Origin: Oceanococcus sp.
GTDB lineage: Bacteria; Pseudomonadota; Gammaproteobacteria; Nevskiales; Oceanococcaceae
NCBI GenBank assembly: GCA_030147945.1
Contig: JASBUL010000125.1
Location: 25,828 to 89,827, forward strand
Length of the DNA stretch: 64,000 nt
Direction of reading: 5' to 3'
The translations under genes and the position numbers were made by a program. The notes below the pieces were generated by a model. It did not search any database, had not been told where the DNA came from, and worked only from the letters and a program-made list of their open reading frames with translations. This document shows positions 8,236 through 17,886 of this stretch, piece by piece; the stretch's first letter is position 1; each line of letters starts with the position of its first letter.

Positions 8236-10895
8236 TTGGTGCTGTCAGTCAAAAGATTGATGTGTTCGGTGACCCCTTCGCGCAGCGCATGCAGCACGGC
8301 GGGGTCGGTGAGGGCGCGGCCCTGGCGATCGGTGAGGAAGAACACGTCTTCCGCACGTTCGCCGATGGTCCCGATCTTGGCGGCGCGCAGTTCGACGTCC
8401 AGTTCATCGAAAACCACGCCAACCGTGGCGAGCAGGCCGGGGCGGTCATCAGCCACCAGTTCCATCAGGGTCTGGTTCTTGTCGCTGTCGACCGTGAAAT
8501 AGATTTGTACCGGGGTGGAGAAATGGCGTGCGCGTTGCGACACCCGGCGGGCGACCGGCTGGGGACTTTCCGCCCGGCTGAGGGTCTGGCCCAGGGTTTT
8601 GCCGATTTCCTGGCGTCGGTTGGGGTCGGTGATCTCGCTGCCGTCGGCTTCACTGACGATGAAGGTGTCGAGCACGAAATCGTCCAGGCTGGACTGGATG
8701 CGTGCATCCAGAATGCTCAGGCCAAGCTGGGCCAGGCATGAACTGGTGATACCGAACAGCTTGGGCGCATCCTTCATGTAGATCAGCACCGCGGTGCCAC
8801 GGTCGCGGAAGTGGCGCACCAGGACGCTGGGTTGATCGGCCGGCGCATTGACGATGGCCTGCACATGCCAGGCAATTTCCTCGGCGCTGTGCTTGAGGAA
8901 ATAGTCGTCTTCAAACCGCTCCCACACACTGTCGATGCGGGCTTCGGCGAGACCGTATTCCAGGCACATCAGGCGGGCGGCCTGACGGGTTTCGGCGATC
9001 AGCTCGGCCATGCCGACCGGGTCGCCGCGTTCCAGCACGCGTCGCGCCGATGAGTACAGCGAGCGCAGCAGCCCTTCACGGAAGCCGTTCCACAACTTGG
9101 GGTTGGTTGCGCGGATGTCGCACACGGTGAGCAGGTAGAGCAGGTTGAGGCGATCCAGCGTCTCGACCTGCTTGACGAAGGTGTTGACCACGTCGGGGTC
9201 GGATACATCCTTGCGCTGCGCGGTGAGCGACATCAGCAGGTGGTAGCGGACCAGCCAGCTGACGGTCTCGCTGTCCTGGCTGGAGAGGCCGTGGCTCTGA
9301 CAGAAGTCGTAGGCATCCTGAGCGCCGAGCTCGGAATGATCGCCTTCGCGGCCCTTGGCGATGTCGTGGAACAAGCCAGCCAGATACAGCAGTTCCGGTT
9401 TGTTCAGCTGATCATGCAGATCGGACAGGGCCGGGAATTCGTGGCGGAATTCCGGCACGGCCAGACGCCGGATATTGCGCACTACGAACAGGGTGTGTTC
9501 GTCCACCGTCAGGGTGTGGAACAGGTCGTACTGCATGCGCCCGATGATTTTGCCGAAAGCCGGGATGTAACGGCCTAGAATCCCGTAGCGATTCATGCGG
9601 CGCAGGCTGTGCAGCACGCCGCGCTCCATGCGCAGCATGTCCATGAACAGCTGGCGCGCTTCACGGCTGTCGCGAATCTCGGCGATGTTTTCACGGTCGC
9701 GGCGAATCTCGCGCAGCGTGTCGGCGCTGACGCCCTTGATTTTGAGGTGTTCGTTGTTGGCCCAGGTGCGGAAAATCTCGAGCAGGGCCAGCGGCCGCTG
9801 CTGGAACAGATTGGCTTCGCGGCATTCGATGAAGCCATGGCGCAGCTGGAAGTGGTCATCCAGCACCTGAGGTTCATCACGCTGCTTGCGATGGAAGATG
9901 TCCTCGTCCATCAGCTGCAGGAAAATGTCGTTGAGTGCCGACAGACCCTTGATGGTGCGGTAGTACATCTGCATGAACTGCTCGACCGCAAGGTTGTGGC
10001 TCTTGTCCTGATAGCCGAACAGTTCGGCCACACGCAGTTGGTGATCGAACAGCAGGCGGTCTTCGGCGCGGTTGGTCAGCATGTGCAGGGCAAAGCGCAC
10101 CTGCCACAGGAATTCGCGTCCGGAAATCAGGCTGCTGAGCTCGTTCGATTTGAGCAGGCCCTGAGCGTGCAGTTCTTCCAGCCCGGCGGTGCCGTAGTGC
10201 CGTTGCGTAACCCAGCCGATGATCTGGATGTCACGCAGGTCGCCCGGGCCTTCCTTGACGTTGGGTTCCAGCTTGTAGGCGGTGTCGTCGTACTGCTTGT
10301 AGCGCTGCAGCTGCTCGGCCATCTTGGCCTTGAAGAACTGATCATCCGGCCAGATGTTGTCCGGCCCGATGGCCTGATCCATCGCCGTGAACAGGTCCTC
10401 GCGCCCGGTCAGCAGGCGGCTTTCCATCAGATTGGTGACCACCGTGATATCGGCGGCCGCCTCGCTGGCGCATTCGGCCGGTGAGCGCACGCTGTGGCCC
10501 ACTTCCAGACCCATGTCCCAGGCAAAGGTGATGAAGGCGCCGAGCTCCGATTGGATCTGCTCCAGCTGACCTTCGGCATAGAGCACCAGCAGGTCAATGT
10601 CCGAGCGCGGCAGCAGCTCGCCGCGCCCGTAACCGCCGACCGCAACCAGCGCGGCCGGTGCATCGTCGGGCACCAGCGTGGCCCAGGCGGTGACCAGCAT
10701 CTGGTCAACGATGGCGGTGTAGCGGGTGATCAGCTCGCTGGCCGGCGTGCCATTGCGGAAGGATTCCGACTGGGCCTGACGGATTTCGGTCAGCAACTGG
10801 CGCCAGGCAATCGGATCACCGGGATTGTGGCTGAGCAGCTCGCTCAGCTCGGCCGCGCTCAGCTCGGCCAGCTCCGGTTTCAGCTGCGCACTCAT
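8232..10895 (-). CDS. glnD: Bifunctional PII uridylyltransferase/uridylyl-removing enzyme
   Basis: GlnD senses glutamine and adds or removes UMP on PII proteins, setting nitrogen assimilation. The 887-residue protein has the expected order: a nucleotidyltransferase domain with [17 protein letters not shown] (residues 87-103, metal aspartates D99 and D101), a GlnE/GlnD linker region, an HD phosphohydrolase domain with [14 protein letters not shown] near residue 515, and two C-terminal ACT domains ([18 protein letters not shown] and [19 protein letters not shown]). All four are intact. It overlaps map upstream and dapD downstream by 4 nt each. Confidence 0.97.
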   Translation of the reverse strand: MSAQLKPELAELSAAELSELLSHNPGDPIAWRQLLTEIRQAQSESFRNGTPASELITRYTAIVDQMLVTAWATLVPDDAPAALVAVGGYGRGELLPRSDIDLLVLYAEGQLEQIQSELGAFITFAWDMGLEVGHSVRSPAECASEAAADITVVTNLMESRLLTGREDLFTAMDQAIGPDNIWPDDQFFKAKMAEQLQRYKQYDDTAYKLEPNVKEGPGDLRDIQIIGWVTQRHYGTAGLEELHAQGLLKSNELSSLISGREFLWQVRFALHMLTNRAEDRLLFDHQLRVAELFGYQDKSHNLAVEQFMQMYYRTIKGLSALNDIFLQLMDEDIFHRKQRDEPQVLDDHFQLRHGFIECREANLFQQRPLALLEIFRTWANNEHLKIKGVSADTLREIRRDRENIAEIRDSREARQLFMDMLRMERGVLHSLRRMNRYGILGRYIPAFGKIIGRMQYDLFHTLTVDEHTLFVVRNIRRLAVPEFRHEFPALSDLHDQLNKPELLYLAGLFHDIAKGREGDHSELGAQDAYDFCQSHGLSSQDSETVSWLVRYHLLMSLTAQRKDVSDPDVVNTFVKQVETLDRLNLLYLLTVCDIRATNPKLWNGFREGLLRSLYSSARRVLERGDPVGMAELIAETRQAARLMCLEYGLAEARIDSVWERFEDDYFLKHSAEEIAWHVQAIVNAPADQPSVLVRHFRDRGTAVLIYMKDAPKLFGITSSCLAQLGLSILDARIQSSLDDFVLDTFIVSEADGSEITDPNRRQEIGKTLGQTLSRAESPQPVARRVSQRARHFSTPVQIYFTVDSDKNQTLMELVADDRPGLLATVGVVFDELDVELRAAKIGTIGERAEDVFFLTDRQGRALTDPAVLHALREGVTEHINLLTDSTK

Positions 10896-11656
10896 GCGGC
10901 GCCTGCGGACGTGGTCAGAATCTCGTGGCCGTCAGGGGTGACCAGCACCGTGTGTTCCCACTGCGCAGACAGGGAGCGGTCGCGGGTCACCACGGTCCAG
11001 TCGTCCTGCAGCAGCTTCACGTCCCTGCGCCCGACGTTGATCATCGGTTCGATGGTGAAGGTCATGCCGGCTTCCAGGGTGACGCCGGTTCCCGGTGTGC
11101 CGTAATGCAGAACCTGTGGTTCCTCGTGGAATTCACGACCGATGCCGTGGCCGCAGTACTCGCGCACCACGGAAAAGCCGGCTTTCTCGGCCAGCACCTG
11201 AATGGTGTGACCGATGTCGCCCAGGCGGACGCCGGGTTTGACCATGGCGATGCCGGCGTGCATGGCCTCAAGCGCCGTGTCGCACACGCGCCGCGCGATG
11301 ACCGGCACATCTCCGACCGCGAACATGCGGCTGGTGTCGCCATGAAAGCCGTTCTTGATCACGGTGATGTCGATATTCACGATGTCGCCGCGCTTGAGCT
11401 TCTTGGGGCCGGGAATGCCATGACAGACCACATGGTTGACCGAGGTGCAGATCGATTTCGGAAAGCCGTGGTAGTTCAGCGGGGCCGGAATCGCGCCCTG
11501 TTCGTTCACGATATAGTCGTGGCAGATGCTGTTGAGCTCGTCGGTGCTGATGCCCGGCTGCACATGCGGGGTGATCATGTCCAGCACCTCGGAGGCCAGT
11601 CGGCCTGCCGTGCGCATGTGCTCGATCTCGTCGGGGCTTTTGATGCTGATGGGCAT
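10892..11656 (-). CDS. map: Type I methionine aminopeptidase
   Basis: The enzyme removes the initiator methionine from new proteins carrying a small second residue. The 254-residue pita-bread metallopeptidase has all expected residues: substrate His H79 in VVCHGIPG, metal ligands D96 and D107, H170 in YCGHGIGREFHEEP, E203 in TIEP and E234 in WEHT. It is divergent from rpsB, as in many gammaproteobacteria, and is the first gene of the coupled map-glnD-dapD-dapE run. I could not identify a clear promoter for it in the 318-nt divergent region. Confidence 0.97.
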   Translation of the reverse strand: MPISIKSPDEIEHMRTAGRLASEVLDMITPHVQPGISTDELNSICHDYIVNEQGAIPAPLNYHGFPKSICTSVNHVVCHGIPGPKKLKRGDIVNIDITVIKNGFHGDTSRMFAVGDVPVIARRVCDTALEAMHAGIAMVKPGVRLGDIGHTIQVLAEKAGFSVVREYCGHGIGREFHEEPQVLHYGTPGTGVTLEAGMTFTIEPMINVGRRDVKLLQDDWTVVTRDRSLSAQWEHTVLVTPDGHEILTTSAGAA

Positions 11657-11793
11657 GAGGGCTCGATGATGGTTGCGCTGGGCCGGTCATGCGACACAGC
11701 AGTGGTGGCCGGATTCAACCGCATATGATCGCAGAATCCGCGCGGGGTTGATACTCGGGCGGCCCGTGAGCGGGCATGCCTTGTGCCTGGGCG

Positions 11794-11822
11794 TTGGCTG
11801 ATGGCCGGCAATGTGCTATAAA
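11794..11822 (+). promoter_or_regulatory. Strong promoter of rpsB-tsf
   Basis: TTGGCT at 11794-11799 and TATAAA at 11817-11822 are separated by exactly 17 nt, and TG at 11814-11815 makes an extended -10. The predicted start near 11829 gives a leader of about 145 nt. In the divergent gap 11657-11974 the part from 11657 to 11790 holds no gene I can support and presumably carries the unrecognised map promoter. Confidence 0.75.
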
Positions 11823-11917
11823 GCGCGCCCCGCGCAGGCTCCATCGGGTTCTGTTGCGGGATATTCCGCCGATATTCGGCTTAATCCGCACACATGCCAA
11901 AAACCTTGCCCGGGGGT

Positions 11918-11962
11918 CCTGCTTGCAGGCCGGTCATGGGGTATGTGGAGGCCCAACCCCAT
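11918..11962 (+). promoter_or_regulatory. Structured rpsB leader, possible S2 autoregulatory element
   Basis: Two hairpins can form just before rpsB. CCTGC/GCAGG (11918-11922 with 11925-11929) is a short stem. ATGGGGT at 11936-11942 pairs perfectly with ACCCCAT at 11956-11962 around a 13-nt purine-rich loop. The second stem ends 2 nt before the GGAG ribosome-binding site at 11965-11968. In gammaproteobacteria S2 represses its own operon through an RNA structure at this place. Assigning this leader to that class is inference. Confidence 0.5.
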
Positions 11963-11974
11963 CTGGAGTAAATC

Positions 11975-12763
11975 ATGACTCAGGTCACCATGCGTCAGCT
12001 GCTGGAAGCCGGCGCGCACTTCGGGCATCGCACCCGTTACTGGAATCCGCAAATGGCGCCGTACATCTTCGGTGCGCGCAACCGGATTCACATTATCAAT
12101 CTTGAGCACACCCTGCCGATGCTCAAGGATGCGTACAACCACGCCAGCCGTATCGCCGCCAATGGCGGTCGCATCATGTTCGTGGGCACCAAGCGTTCCG
12201 CACAGGAAGTGGTTCGCAAGGAAGCCGAACGTTGCGAAATGCCGTACGTGAACCATCGCTGGCTGGGTGGCATGCTGACCAACTTCAAGACGGTCAAGCA
12301 GTCGATCAAGCGTATGGAAGAACTGGAAGAGCAGATCAAGGATGCTGCCAAGTACAAGTTCTCCAAGAAAGAGTCGCTGATGATGCAGCGCGAGTACGAC
12401 AAGCTGAACCGCAGCTTGCAGGGTATTCGCAACATGACCTCGCTGCCCGATGCGCTGTTCATCATTGATGTGGGCTACGAAAGCATTGCCGTGAAAGAAG
12501 CGCGCAAGCTGGGCATTCCGATCATCGCGGTTGTTGACACCAACAACTCGCCGAAGAACGTCGACAGCATCATTCCGGGCAACGACGACGCAACGCGTGC
12601 CATTTCGGTCTACGCCTCAGCCATTGCCGATGCTGTTCTGGCTGGTCGTGGTTCCGTGACCACCGCACGCAAGCCCAAGGACGAAGCGCCTGCCGCTGCC
12701 GAGCCTGCCGCACCCGCCGCCGAGGCAACCACTGAAACCCCTGCTTCCGAGGAGTCGAAGTAA
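11975..12763 (+). CDS. rpsB: 30S ribosomal protein S2
   Basis: S2 joins the small ribosomal subunit late in assembly and helps bind S1. The 262-residue sequence opens with the conserved [20 protein letters not shown] and includes [19 protein letters not shown] and the C-terminal [11 protein letters not shown] block. It is about 20 residues longer than the E. coli protein (241) because of a low-complexity Ala/Pro/Glu tail after residue 230, which is common in related lineages. The ATG at 11975 is preceded by CTGGAG. It forms an operon with tsf, whose start codon immediately follows the rpsB stop. Confidence 0.98.
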   Translation: MTQVTMRQLLEAGAHFGHRTRYWNPQMAPYIFGARNRIHIINLEHTLPMLKDAYNHASRIAANGGRIMFVGTKRSAQEVVRKEAERCEMPYVNHRWLGGMLTNFKTVKQSIKRMEELEEQIKDAAKYKFSKKESLMMQREYDKLNRSLQGIRNMTSLPDALFIIDVGYESIAVKEARKLGIPIIAVVDTNNSPKNVDSIIPGNDDATRAISVYASAIADAVLAGRGSVTTARKPKDEAPAAAEPAAPAAEATTETPASEESK

Positions 12764-13648
12764 ATGGCGATTACCGCTGCACTGGTTAAAGAACTGCGCG
12801 AGCGCTCCGGCGCCGCGATGATGGACTGCAAACGCGCTCTGGAAGCCACCGGTGGCGACGTTGAAGCCGCGCTGGAGAAAATGCGCAAGGACGGCCAGGC
12901 CAAAGCTGACAAGAAAGCCGGTCGTGTGGCTGCCGAAGGTGTGCTGAGCATTGCCGTGGCTGCCGATGGCAAGCAGGCCGTGATGGTCGAGTACAACAGC
13001 GAAACCGACTTCGTGTCCAAGGGCGACGAATTCCAGACGCTGGCTCAGACCGCAGCCGATGTGGCCCTGGCCAGTGGCAAGACCGATCCGCAGGAGCTGC
13101 TGGCCGAGTCGGCCAACGGCCAGACCCTGGACGAAGCCCGCCGTGGTCTGATCTCCAAGCTGGGTGAGAACATGAGCCTGCGTCGCGTCGCCAAGCTGGA
13201 CAGTGCCGGCCAGGTCTTCACCTACCTGCACGGCAGCCGCATCGGTGTGATGGTTGCGCTGGAAGGTGGCAACGAAGAGCTGGGCAAGGACATTGCCATG
13301 CACGTGGCGGCCAGCGCGCCGGCGCACGTGTCGGCGGATGATGTGCCGGCCGAAGTTCTCGACAAAGAGCGTGAAATCCTGATTGCCCAGGCTGAAGGCA
13401 GTGGCAAACCGCGTGAAATCATCGAAAAGATGGTGGAAGGGCGGGTGCGCAAATACCTGCAGGAAATCACCCTGGTGGGTCAGCCTTTCGTCAAGGACCC
13501 CGACGTCACGGTCGAAAAGCTGCTCGCCGCTGCGGGCGCCAAAGTGACCGGTTTCGTGCGTCTGGAAGTGGGCGAGGGTATCGAGAAGCAGGAAGCCAAC
13601 TTCGCTGACGAAGTGGCAGCTCAGGCTGCGGCAGCTGCTGGCGCCTGA
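12764..13648 (+). CDS. tsf: Translation elongation factor Ts
   Basis: EF-Ts recycles EF-Tu by exchanging GDP for GTP. The 294-residue protein begins with a UBA-like domain (LVKELRERSGAAMMDCKRAL) containing the family-specific MMDCKRAL stretch. The core domain follows with SETDFV near residue 80, the TDFV stretch being the part that contacts EF-Tu. The start codon abuts the rpsB TAA with no spacer, so translation is likely coupled to rpsB. An intrinsic terminator lies about 95 nt after the stop and separates the rpsB-tsf operon from pyrH. Confidence 0.98.
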   Translation: MAITAALVKELRERSGAAMMDCKRALEATGGDVEAALEKMRKDGQAKADKKAGRVAAEGVLSIAVAADGKQAVMVEYNSETDFVSKGDEFQTLAQTAADVALASGKTDPQELLAESANGQTLDEARRGLISKLGENMSLRRVAKLDSAGQVFTYLHGSRIGVMVALEGGNEELGKDIAMHVAASAPAHVSADDVPAEVLDKEREILIAQAEGSGKPREIIEKMVEGRVRKYLQEITLVGQPFVKDPDVTVEKLLAAAGAKVTGFVRLEVGEGIEKQEANFADEVAAQAAAAAGA

Positions 13649-13742
13649 TCCCGCTGTGCGCACGCCGCACATGATCGTGTGTGCAGCGTGTGCGTGTTCG
13701 CCGATGTGCGGGCAAAATCAGTCATAATAGACAGACGAATCC

Positions 13743-13769
13743 AAGGCCCCGGTTTACGGGGCCTTTTTT
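13743..13769 (+). terminator. Intrinsic terminator after tsf
   Basis: AAGGCCCCG at 13743-13751 pairs with CGGGGCCTT at 13757-13765 around a five-base loop and runs into six T residues (13764-13769). This is a textbook rho-independent terminator between tsf and pyrH. Confidence 0.92.
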
Positions 13770-13823
13770 CAGGCGGCGTTCACGCCCGCCACCATCCATG
13801 CTAGGGGATTACCAAGCCAGCTC

Positions 13824-14555
13824 ATGAGCGATCTGCGTTACAAGCGAATTCTTCTGAAATTGAGCGGCGAGGCCCTGATGGGTGATGCCGAGTACGGTAT
13901 CTCCCCGGATGTGATGGGGCGTCTTGCGGCGCAGATTGGCGATCTGGTTCAGGCCGGCGCGCAAGTGGCCATCGTGGTTGGTGGCGGCAACATCTTCCGC
14001 GGTGCAGGCCTGGCCGGCGCCGGCATGGATCGCGTTACCGGCGATCACATGGGCATGCTGGCCACCGTGATCAACGCTCTGGCCATGCAGGATGCGTTGG
14101 AGCGTCACGGCCAGAAATGCCGGGTCATGTCTGCGGTGCGCATCAATCAGGTGTGCGAGGACTACATCCGTCGCCGGGCCGTGCGTCATCTGGAGAAGGG
14201 GCGCATCGTCATCTTTGCCTCCGGCACCGGCAATCCATTTTTTACCACCGATTCCGCAGCCGCCCTGCGCGCGGTCGAGATCAACGCGGAATTGATGTTG
14301 AAAGCGACCAAGGTGGATGGCATATACAACGCCGATCCGGCCAAAGTGCCGGATGCCACGCGATTTGATCGCTTGAGTTACGACGAGGTTCTGGATCGCC
14401 GCCTGGCGGTCATGGATCAAACTGCCATTGTGCTGTGTCGCGACCACAACATGCCGTTGTGTGTGTATGACATGACCCAAGATGGCGCTCTGCTCGAGAT
14501 CCTGCGCGGCGATCGCTCGCTGGGTACCTGGGTAGACAATCAAGACAGCGAATAA
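13824..14555 (+). CDS. pyrH: UMP kinase
   Basis: PyrH phosphorylates UMP to UDP and is the bacterial hexameric enzyme of the amino acid kinase family. The 243-residue sequence has the phosphate-binding start [13 protein letters not shown], the GGGNIFRG loop near residue 53, and [20 protein letters not shown] near residue 133, which binds UMP. The downstream neighbour is frr, the standard proteobacterial order. It is separated from tsf by a terminator and must have its own promoter in 13770-13823, which I could not define. Confidence 0.98.
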   Translation: MSDLRYKRILLKLSGEALMGDAEYGISPDVMGRLAAQIGDLVQAGAQVAIVVGGGNIFRGAGLAGAGMDRVTGDHMGMLATVINALAMQDALERHGQKCRVMSAVRINQVCEDYIRRRAVRHLEKGRIVIFASGTGNPFFTTDSAAALRAVEINAELMLKATKVDGIYNADPAKVPDATRFDRLSYDEVLDRRLAVMDQTAIVLCRDHNMPLCVYDMTQDGALLEILRGDRSLGTWVDNQDSE

Positions 14556-14568
14556 CGGGAGAATCGGC

Positions 14569-15126
14569 ATGATCGACGACGTCAAGAAAGACGCCAGCAA
14601 GCAGATGGCCAAGGCCATTGAAGCGCTGGGTGCCAGCCTGAGAAAAATTCGTACCGGGCGTGCTCATCCCAGTCTGCTCGACCATGTGATGGTCGAGTAC
14701 TACGGTGGTGAAGTGCCGATCGGTCAGTGCGCCAACGTAACGGTTGAAGATGGCCGCAGCCTGGCCATCACGCCGTGGGAGCGCGATATGGTGGGCAAGA
14801 TTGAAAAAGCCATCATGACCTCTGAACTCGGTCTCAACCCGAACACCGCCGGCACCGTGATTCGTATCACCATGCCGCCCTTGACCGAAGAGCGTCGCCG
14901 CGATCTGGCCAAGATCATGCGCGGTGAGGGCGAGAGCGCCCGCATCTCCATCCGTAATGCGCGTCGTGACGCCAATCAGACCCTCAAGGACATGGTCAAG
15001 GAGAAGATGATCAGCGAGGACGACGAGCACCGTGGTGAGCAGGAGATTCAGAAGCTGACCGACAAGTACGTCGCCGAAGTGGAGGCGCTGCTCGACGCCA
15101 AGGAAACCGAGATCATGTCGGTTTGA
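14569..15126 (+). CDS. frr: Ribosome recycling factor
   Basis: RRF works with EF-G to split post-termination ribosomes. The 185-residue protein is of normal length and has the tRNA-like two-domain pattern: a three-helix bundle and a small beta domain. Conserved stretches are LRKIRTGRAHPSLLD near residue 24, PLTEERRRDLAK near 100, and NARRDANQTLKDMVKEKMIS near 129. AACGGGAGAA 10-14 nt before the ATG gives a good ribosome-binding site. Its stop overlaps the possible TTG start of uppS. Confidence 0.98.
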   Translation: MIDDVKKDASKQMAKAIEALGASLRKIRTGRAHPSLLDHVMVEYYGGEVPIGQCANVTVEDGRSLAITPWERDMVGKIEKAIMTSELGLNPNTAGTVIRITMPPLTEERRRDLAKIMRGEGESARISIRNARRDANQTLKDMVKEKMISEDDEHRGEQEIQKLTDKYVAEVEALLDAKETEIMSV

Positions 15127-15872
15127 GCAGTCGCCGCATGCAAGACAACACCAGTGTGGCCGGACGTCCGCGCCACATCGCCATCATCATGGATGGCAAC
15201 GGGCGCTGGGCGCAGAAGCGCGCCATGCCGAGGACCATGGGGCATCGCGCCGGTGGCAAGGTTGCGCGCAAGATCATCGAAGCCTGTGATGCCCGTGGTA
15301 TTGAGTGCCTGACCCTGTTCGCCTTCAGCACCGAAAACTGGGGGCGACCCAAGCAGGAAGTGGGCGTGCTGATGGATCTGTTTCTCAGCACTTTGCGCGA
15401 GCGCATGGACGAGTTCCATGAACGTGGTGCGCGTCTGCGTTTCATCGGCGATCGCAGCAGTTTCGCCGAACCCCTGCGAGCCGAGATGCAGCGCGCCGAA
15501 GACCAGACTCTGGGTAATCAGGGGCTGCAGCTCAACGTTGCGGTCAGCTACGGCGGTCGTCAGGACATTGCCGCGGTAGCCCGGCGCATGGCCGAGCAGG
15601 TCCGCGACGGTGAATTGCAGCCTGCCGATATCACCGAGCAGCGCATCGACGCGTCGCTGGCGCTGGGTGACCTGCCACCGCCGGATCTGTTCATTCGCAC
15701 CGGCGGGGAGCTGAGAATCAGCAACTTCCTGTTGTGGCAGCTCGCTTACACCGAGCTGTTCTTCACCGATACCCTGTGGCCGGACTTTGATGAGGCCGCG
15801 CTGGATCAGGCGATCGCCGGTTTTGCCGCACGCGAGCGGCGCTTTGGCGGCTTGCCCCAGGCCAACGCCTGA
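15123..15872 (+). CDS. uppS: Isoprenyl transferase (undecaprenyl diphosphate synthase)
   Basis: UppS extends farnesyl diphosphate with eight cis isoprene units to make the C55 carrier used in peptidoglycan and O-antigen synthesis. Catalytic and binding motifs are clear: HIAIIMDGNGRWAQKR with the magnesium Asp, GHRAGG, and FAFSTENWGRP. The C-terminal PDLFIRTGGELRISNFLLWQ block binds the second substrate. A TTG at 15123 overlapping the frr stop gives 249 residues. An ATG at 15138 gives 244 residues and is equally plausible. It sits in the usual frr-uppS-cdsA-dxr order. Confidence 0.97.
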   Translation: MSSRRMQDNTSVAGRPRHIAIIMDGNGRWAQKRAMPRTMGHRAGGKVARKIIEACDARGIECLTLFAFSTENWGRPKQEVGVLMDLFLSTLRERMDEFHERGARLRFIGDRSSFAEPLRAEMQRAEDQTLGNQGLQLNVAVSYGGRQDIAAVARRMAEQVRDGELQPADITEQRIDASLALGDLPPPDLFIRTGGELRISNFLLWQLAYTELFFTDTLWPDFDEAALDQAIAGFAARERRFGGLPQANA

Positions 15873-15880
15873 AACCCACG

Positions 15881-16696
15881 ATGCTCAAACAGCGCATCCT
15901 TACCGCCGTCATCCTGATACCGCTGGTTTTCGCCGCGCTGTGGTTCCTGCCCAGCGCTGCCGTAGCCTTGATTGTGGGCGCGTTGATGCTGGCCTGTGCC
16001 TGGGAGTGGACCGGATTCATGCGCCTGCGCGGCCACGCACGGGGTGGCTACGTGGTCATCACTGGCGTGTTGCTGGGGCTGGCGCACCCGGCCTTATGGG
16101 GCGGGCAGCTGCTCAAGCCCATGCTTGTGGTGGGCGTGTTGTGGTGGCTGCTGGCGACCGTGTGGGTGCTGACTTACCCGGCCGGCTTTCGTGACGGCAA
16201 ACCCGGTGTGTGGCTGCGTGGCGCGCTGGGCTGGGCTGCGTTGCTGCCCTGCTATGTCGCAATCTGGAATCTGCATGCCCTGAATCACGGGCGTGAACTT
16301 ATCTTTTTGCTGCTGTTTCTGGTCTGGGCCACCGATACCGGCGGCTATTTCGCCGGCAAGCGATTTGGCCGTCACAAGCTTGCGCCTCTGGTCAGTCCCA
16401 ACAAGACCTGGGAAGGCCTGGTGGGCGGTGTGCTGCTGGCCATGGCCTTGGCGGCTGCGGCCGGATGTTGGGTGTTTGAACCACCCAGAGTAATGGCCTT
16501 TACGGCATTGGGCCTCGGTGTGGCCCTGGTGTCCGTGATCGGTGACCTGACGATCAGCATGTTCAAACGCCAGTGCGGGATCAAGGACACCGGCAAGCTG
16601 TTTCCTGGTCATGGTGGCGCTCTGGATCGACTCGACAGCCTGCTGTCCGCAGCGCCGATCATGTTCGTCGCCTACATGTATCTGGTGGCGAGTTGA
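15881..16696 (+). CDS. cdsA: Phosphatidate cytidylyltransferase
   Basis: CdsA makes CDP-diacylglycerol from phosphatidic acid and CTP in the inner membrane, the precursor of all bacterial phospholipids here. The 271-residue protein has about eight hydrophobic segments. It ends with the CDP-alcohol signature region, visible as [20 protein letters not shown] with LDRLDS, which holds the metal-binding aspartates. [16 protein letters not shown] and SPNKTWEG are also typical. It lies 8 nt after uppS, and its TGA overlaps the dxr ATG by one base. Confidence 0.96.
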   Translation: MLKQRILTAVILIPLVFAALWFLPSAAVALIVGALMLACAWEWTGFMRLRGHARGGYVVITGVLLGLAHPALWGGQLLKPMLVVGVLWWLLATVWVLTYPAGFRDGKPGVWLRGALGWAALLPCYVAIWNLHALNHGRELIFLLLFLVWATDTGGYFAGKRFGRHKLAPLVSPNKTWEGLVGGVLLAMALAAAAGCWVFEPPRVMAFTALGLGVALVSVIGDLTISMFKRQCGIKDTGKLFPGHGGALDRLDSLLSAAPIMFVAYMYLVAS

Positions 16697-17886
16697 TGCA
16701 GCAACTGGTGATTCTTGGTGCGACCGGCACGATCGGCCGCAATACCCTGGATGTCGCGGCGCGCCATCCCGATCGAATTCAGATTCTTGGGGTGTCGGCA
16801 CGTCGCGATGAAGACGGCTTGTTCGCCATCTGTCAGACGCATCAGGTGCCCTGGGCCGCCATGGCCGACGAACAGGCGGCCGCAAGCCTGCAGCAGCGCG
16901 TGCGAGAGGCGGGGCTGGCAACCCGCGTGCTTGCCGGCGCGCAAGGTCTGTGTGAGCTGGCCAGCCTGGCCGAAGCGACAACCGTGATGGCCGCCGTGGT
17001 TGGCGCCGCCGGGCTGTTGCCGACGCTTGCGGCGGTACAGGCCGACAAACGGGTGCTGCTCGCCACTAAGGAAGCCCTGGTGATGAGCGGGCAGGTCTTC
17101 ATGGATGCCTTGCGCCACAGTCGCGGCGAACTTTTGCCGATTGACAGTGAACATAACGCGATCTTTCAGTGTCTACCTCCGGGCAGCCATTGCGGCCAGA
17201 CACCGCGTGGTGTGCGGCGTTTGATTCTGACCGCATCCGGCGGGCCGTTTCGAAGTTTGCCGATGGAGGCCTTTGCCACGGTGACGCCGGCTCAGGCCGT
17301 CGCCCACCCGAACTGGACGATGGGGCAGAAAATTTCTGTGGATTCCGCAACCATGATGAACAAGGGACTGGAGCTGATCGAAGCCGCGCGGCTTTTTGAT
17401 CTGCCGTCCGCGCGCATTGATGTTTTGCTGCATCCGCAAAGTGTTATTCATTCGCTGGTTGAATACGACGACGCGTCGTTCCTGGCCCAGATCGGCTCGC
17501 CTGACATGCGCATTCCCATCGCCCATGCGCTGGCCTGGCCGGAGCGCTTTGAATCTGGCGCGGCCTCGGTGGATCTGACCGAAGTGGCGCGGATGGATTT
17601 CGAAGCCGCCGATCTGGCGCGCTTCCCGAGTCTGCGTTTGGCCCGTGAGTCGCTGGAGGCCGGGGGCGCTGCACCGGCTGTGCTCAATGCCGCCAACGAA
17701 ATTGCGGTCGAAGCGTTTCTGCACGAGCAGGCGGCGTTTCTGGATATTGCAGCCTGCGTTGAAAATACCCTGGAGGCGATGGATTCGGCCGGTCTGGCGG
17801 AGCCCACCTGCATTGATTCGGTGCTGGCGGCCGATGCCTGGGCGCGGCGTCATGCCGCGCAGCACCTCGGAGTGGCCCATGCTTGA
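16696..17886 (+). CDS. dxr: 1-deoxy-D-xylulose 5-phosphate reductoisomerase
   Basis: Dxr converts DXP to methylerythritol phosphate with NADPH, the committed step of the non-mevalonate isoprenoid pathway. The 396-residue protein starts [17 protein letters not shown], giving the Rossmann GxTGxxG at once, so I take the ATG at 16696 and reject longer upstream frames that run through cds[12 protein letters not shown] and [13 protein letters not shown] supply the substrate and metal residues. [14 protein letters not shown] and [12 protein letters not shown] are the strongly conserved flexible-loop and C-terminal parts. Two other genes of the pathway, ispD and ispF, occur later in the window. Confidence 0.97.
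   Translation: MQQLVILGATGTIGRNTLDVAARHPDRIQILGVSARRDEDGLFAICQTHQVPWAAMADEQAAASLQQRVREAGLATRVLAGAQGLCELASLAEATTVMAAVVGAAGLLPTLAAVQADKRVLLATKEALVMSGQVFMDALRHSRGELLPIDSEHNAIFQCLPPGSHCGQTPRGVRRLILTASGGPFRSLPMEAFATVTPAQAVAHPNWTMGQKISVDSATMMNKGLELIEAARLFDLPSARIDVLLHPQSVIHSLVEYDDASFLAQIGSPDMRIPIAHALAWPERFESGAASVDLTEVARMDFEAADLARFPSLRLARESLEAGGAAPAVLNAANEIAVEAFLHEQAAFLDIAACVENTLEAMDSAGLAEPTCIDSVLAADAWARRHAAQHLGVAHA

Noticed and set aside
13697..13735. CATAAT at 13723-13728, a possible promoter just before the tsf terminator
   Set aside because: No -35 element at a suitable distance, and a start here would enter the terminator directly.
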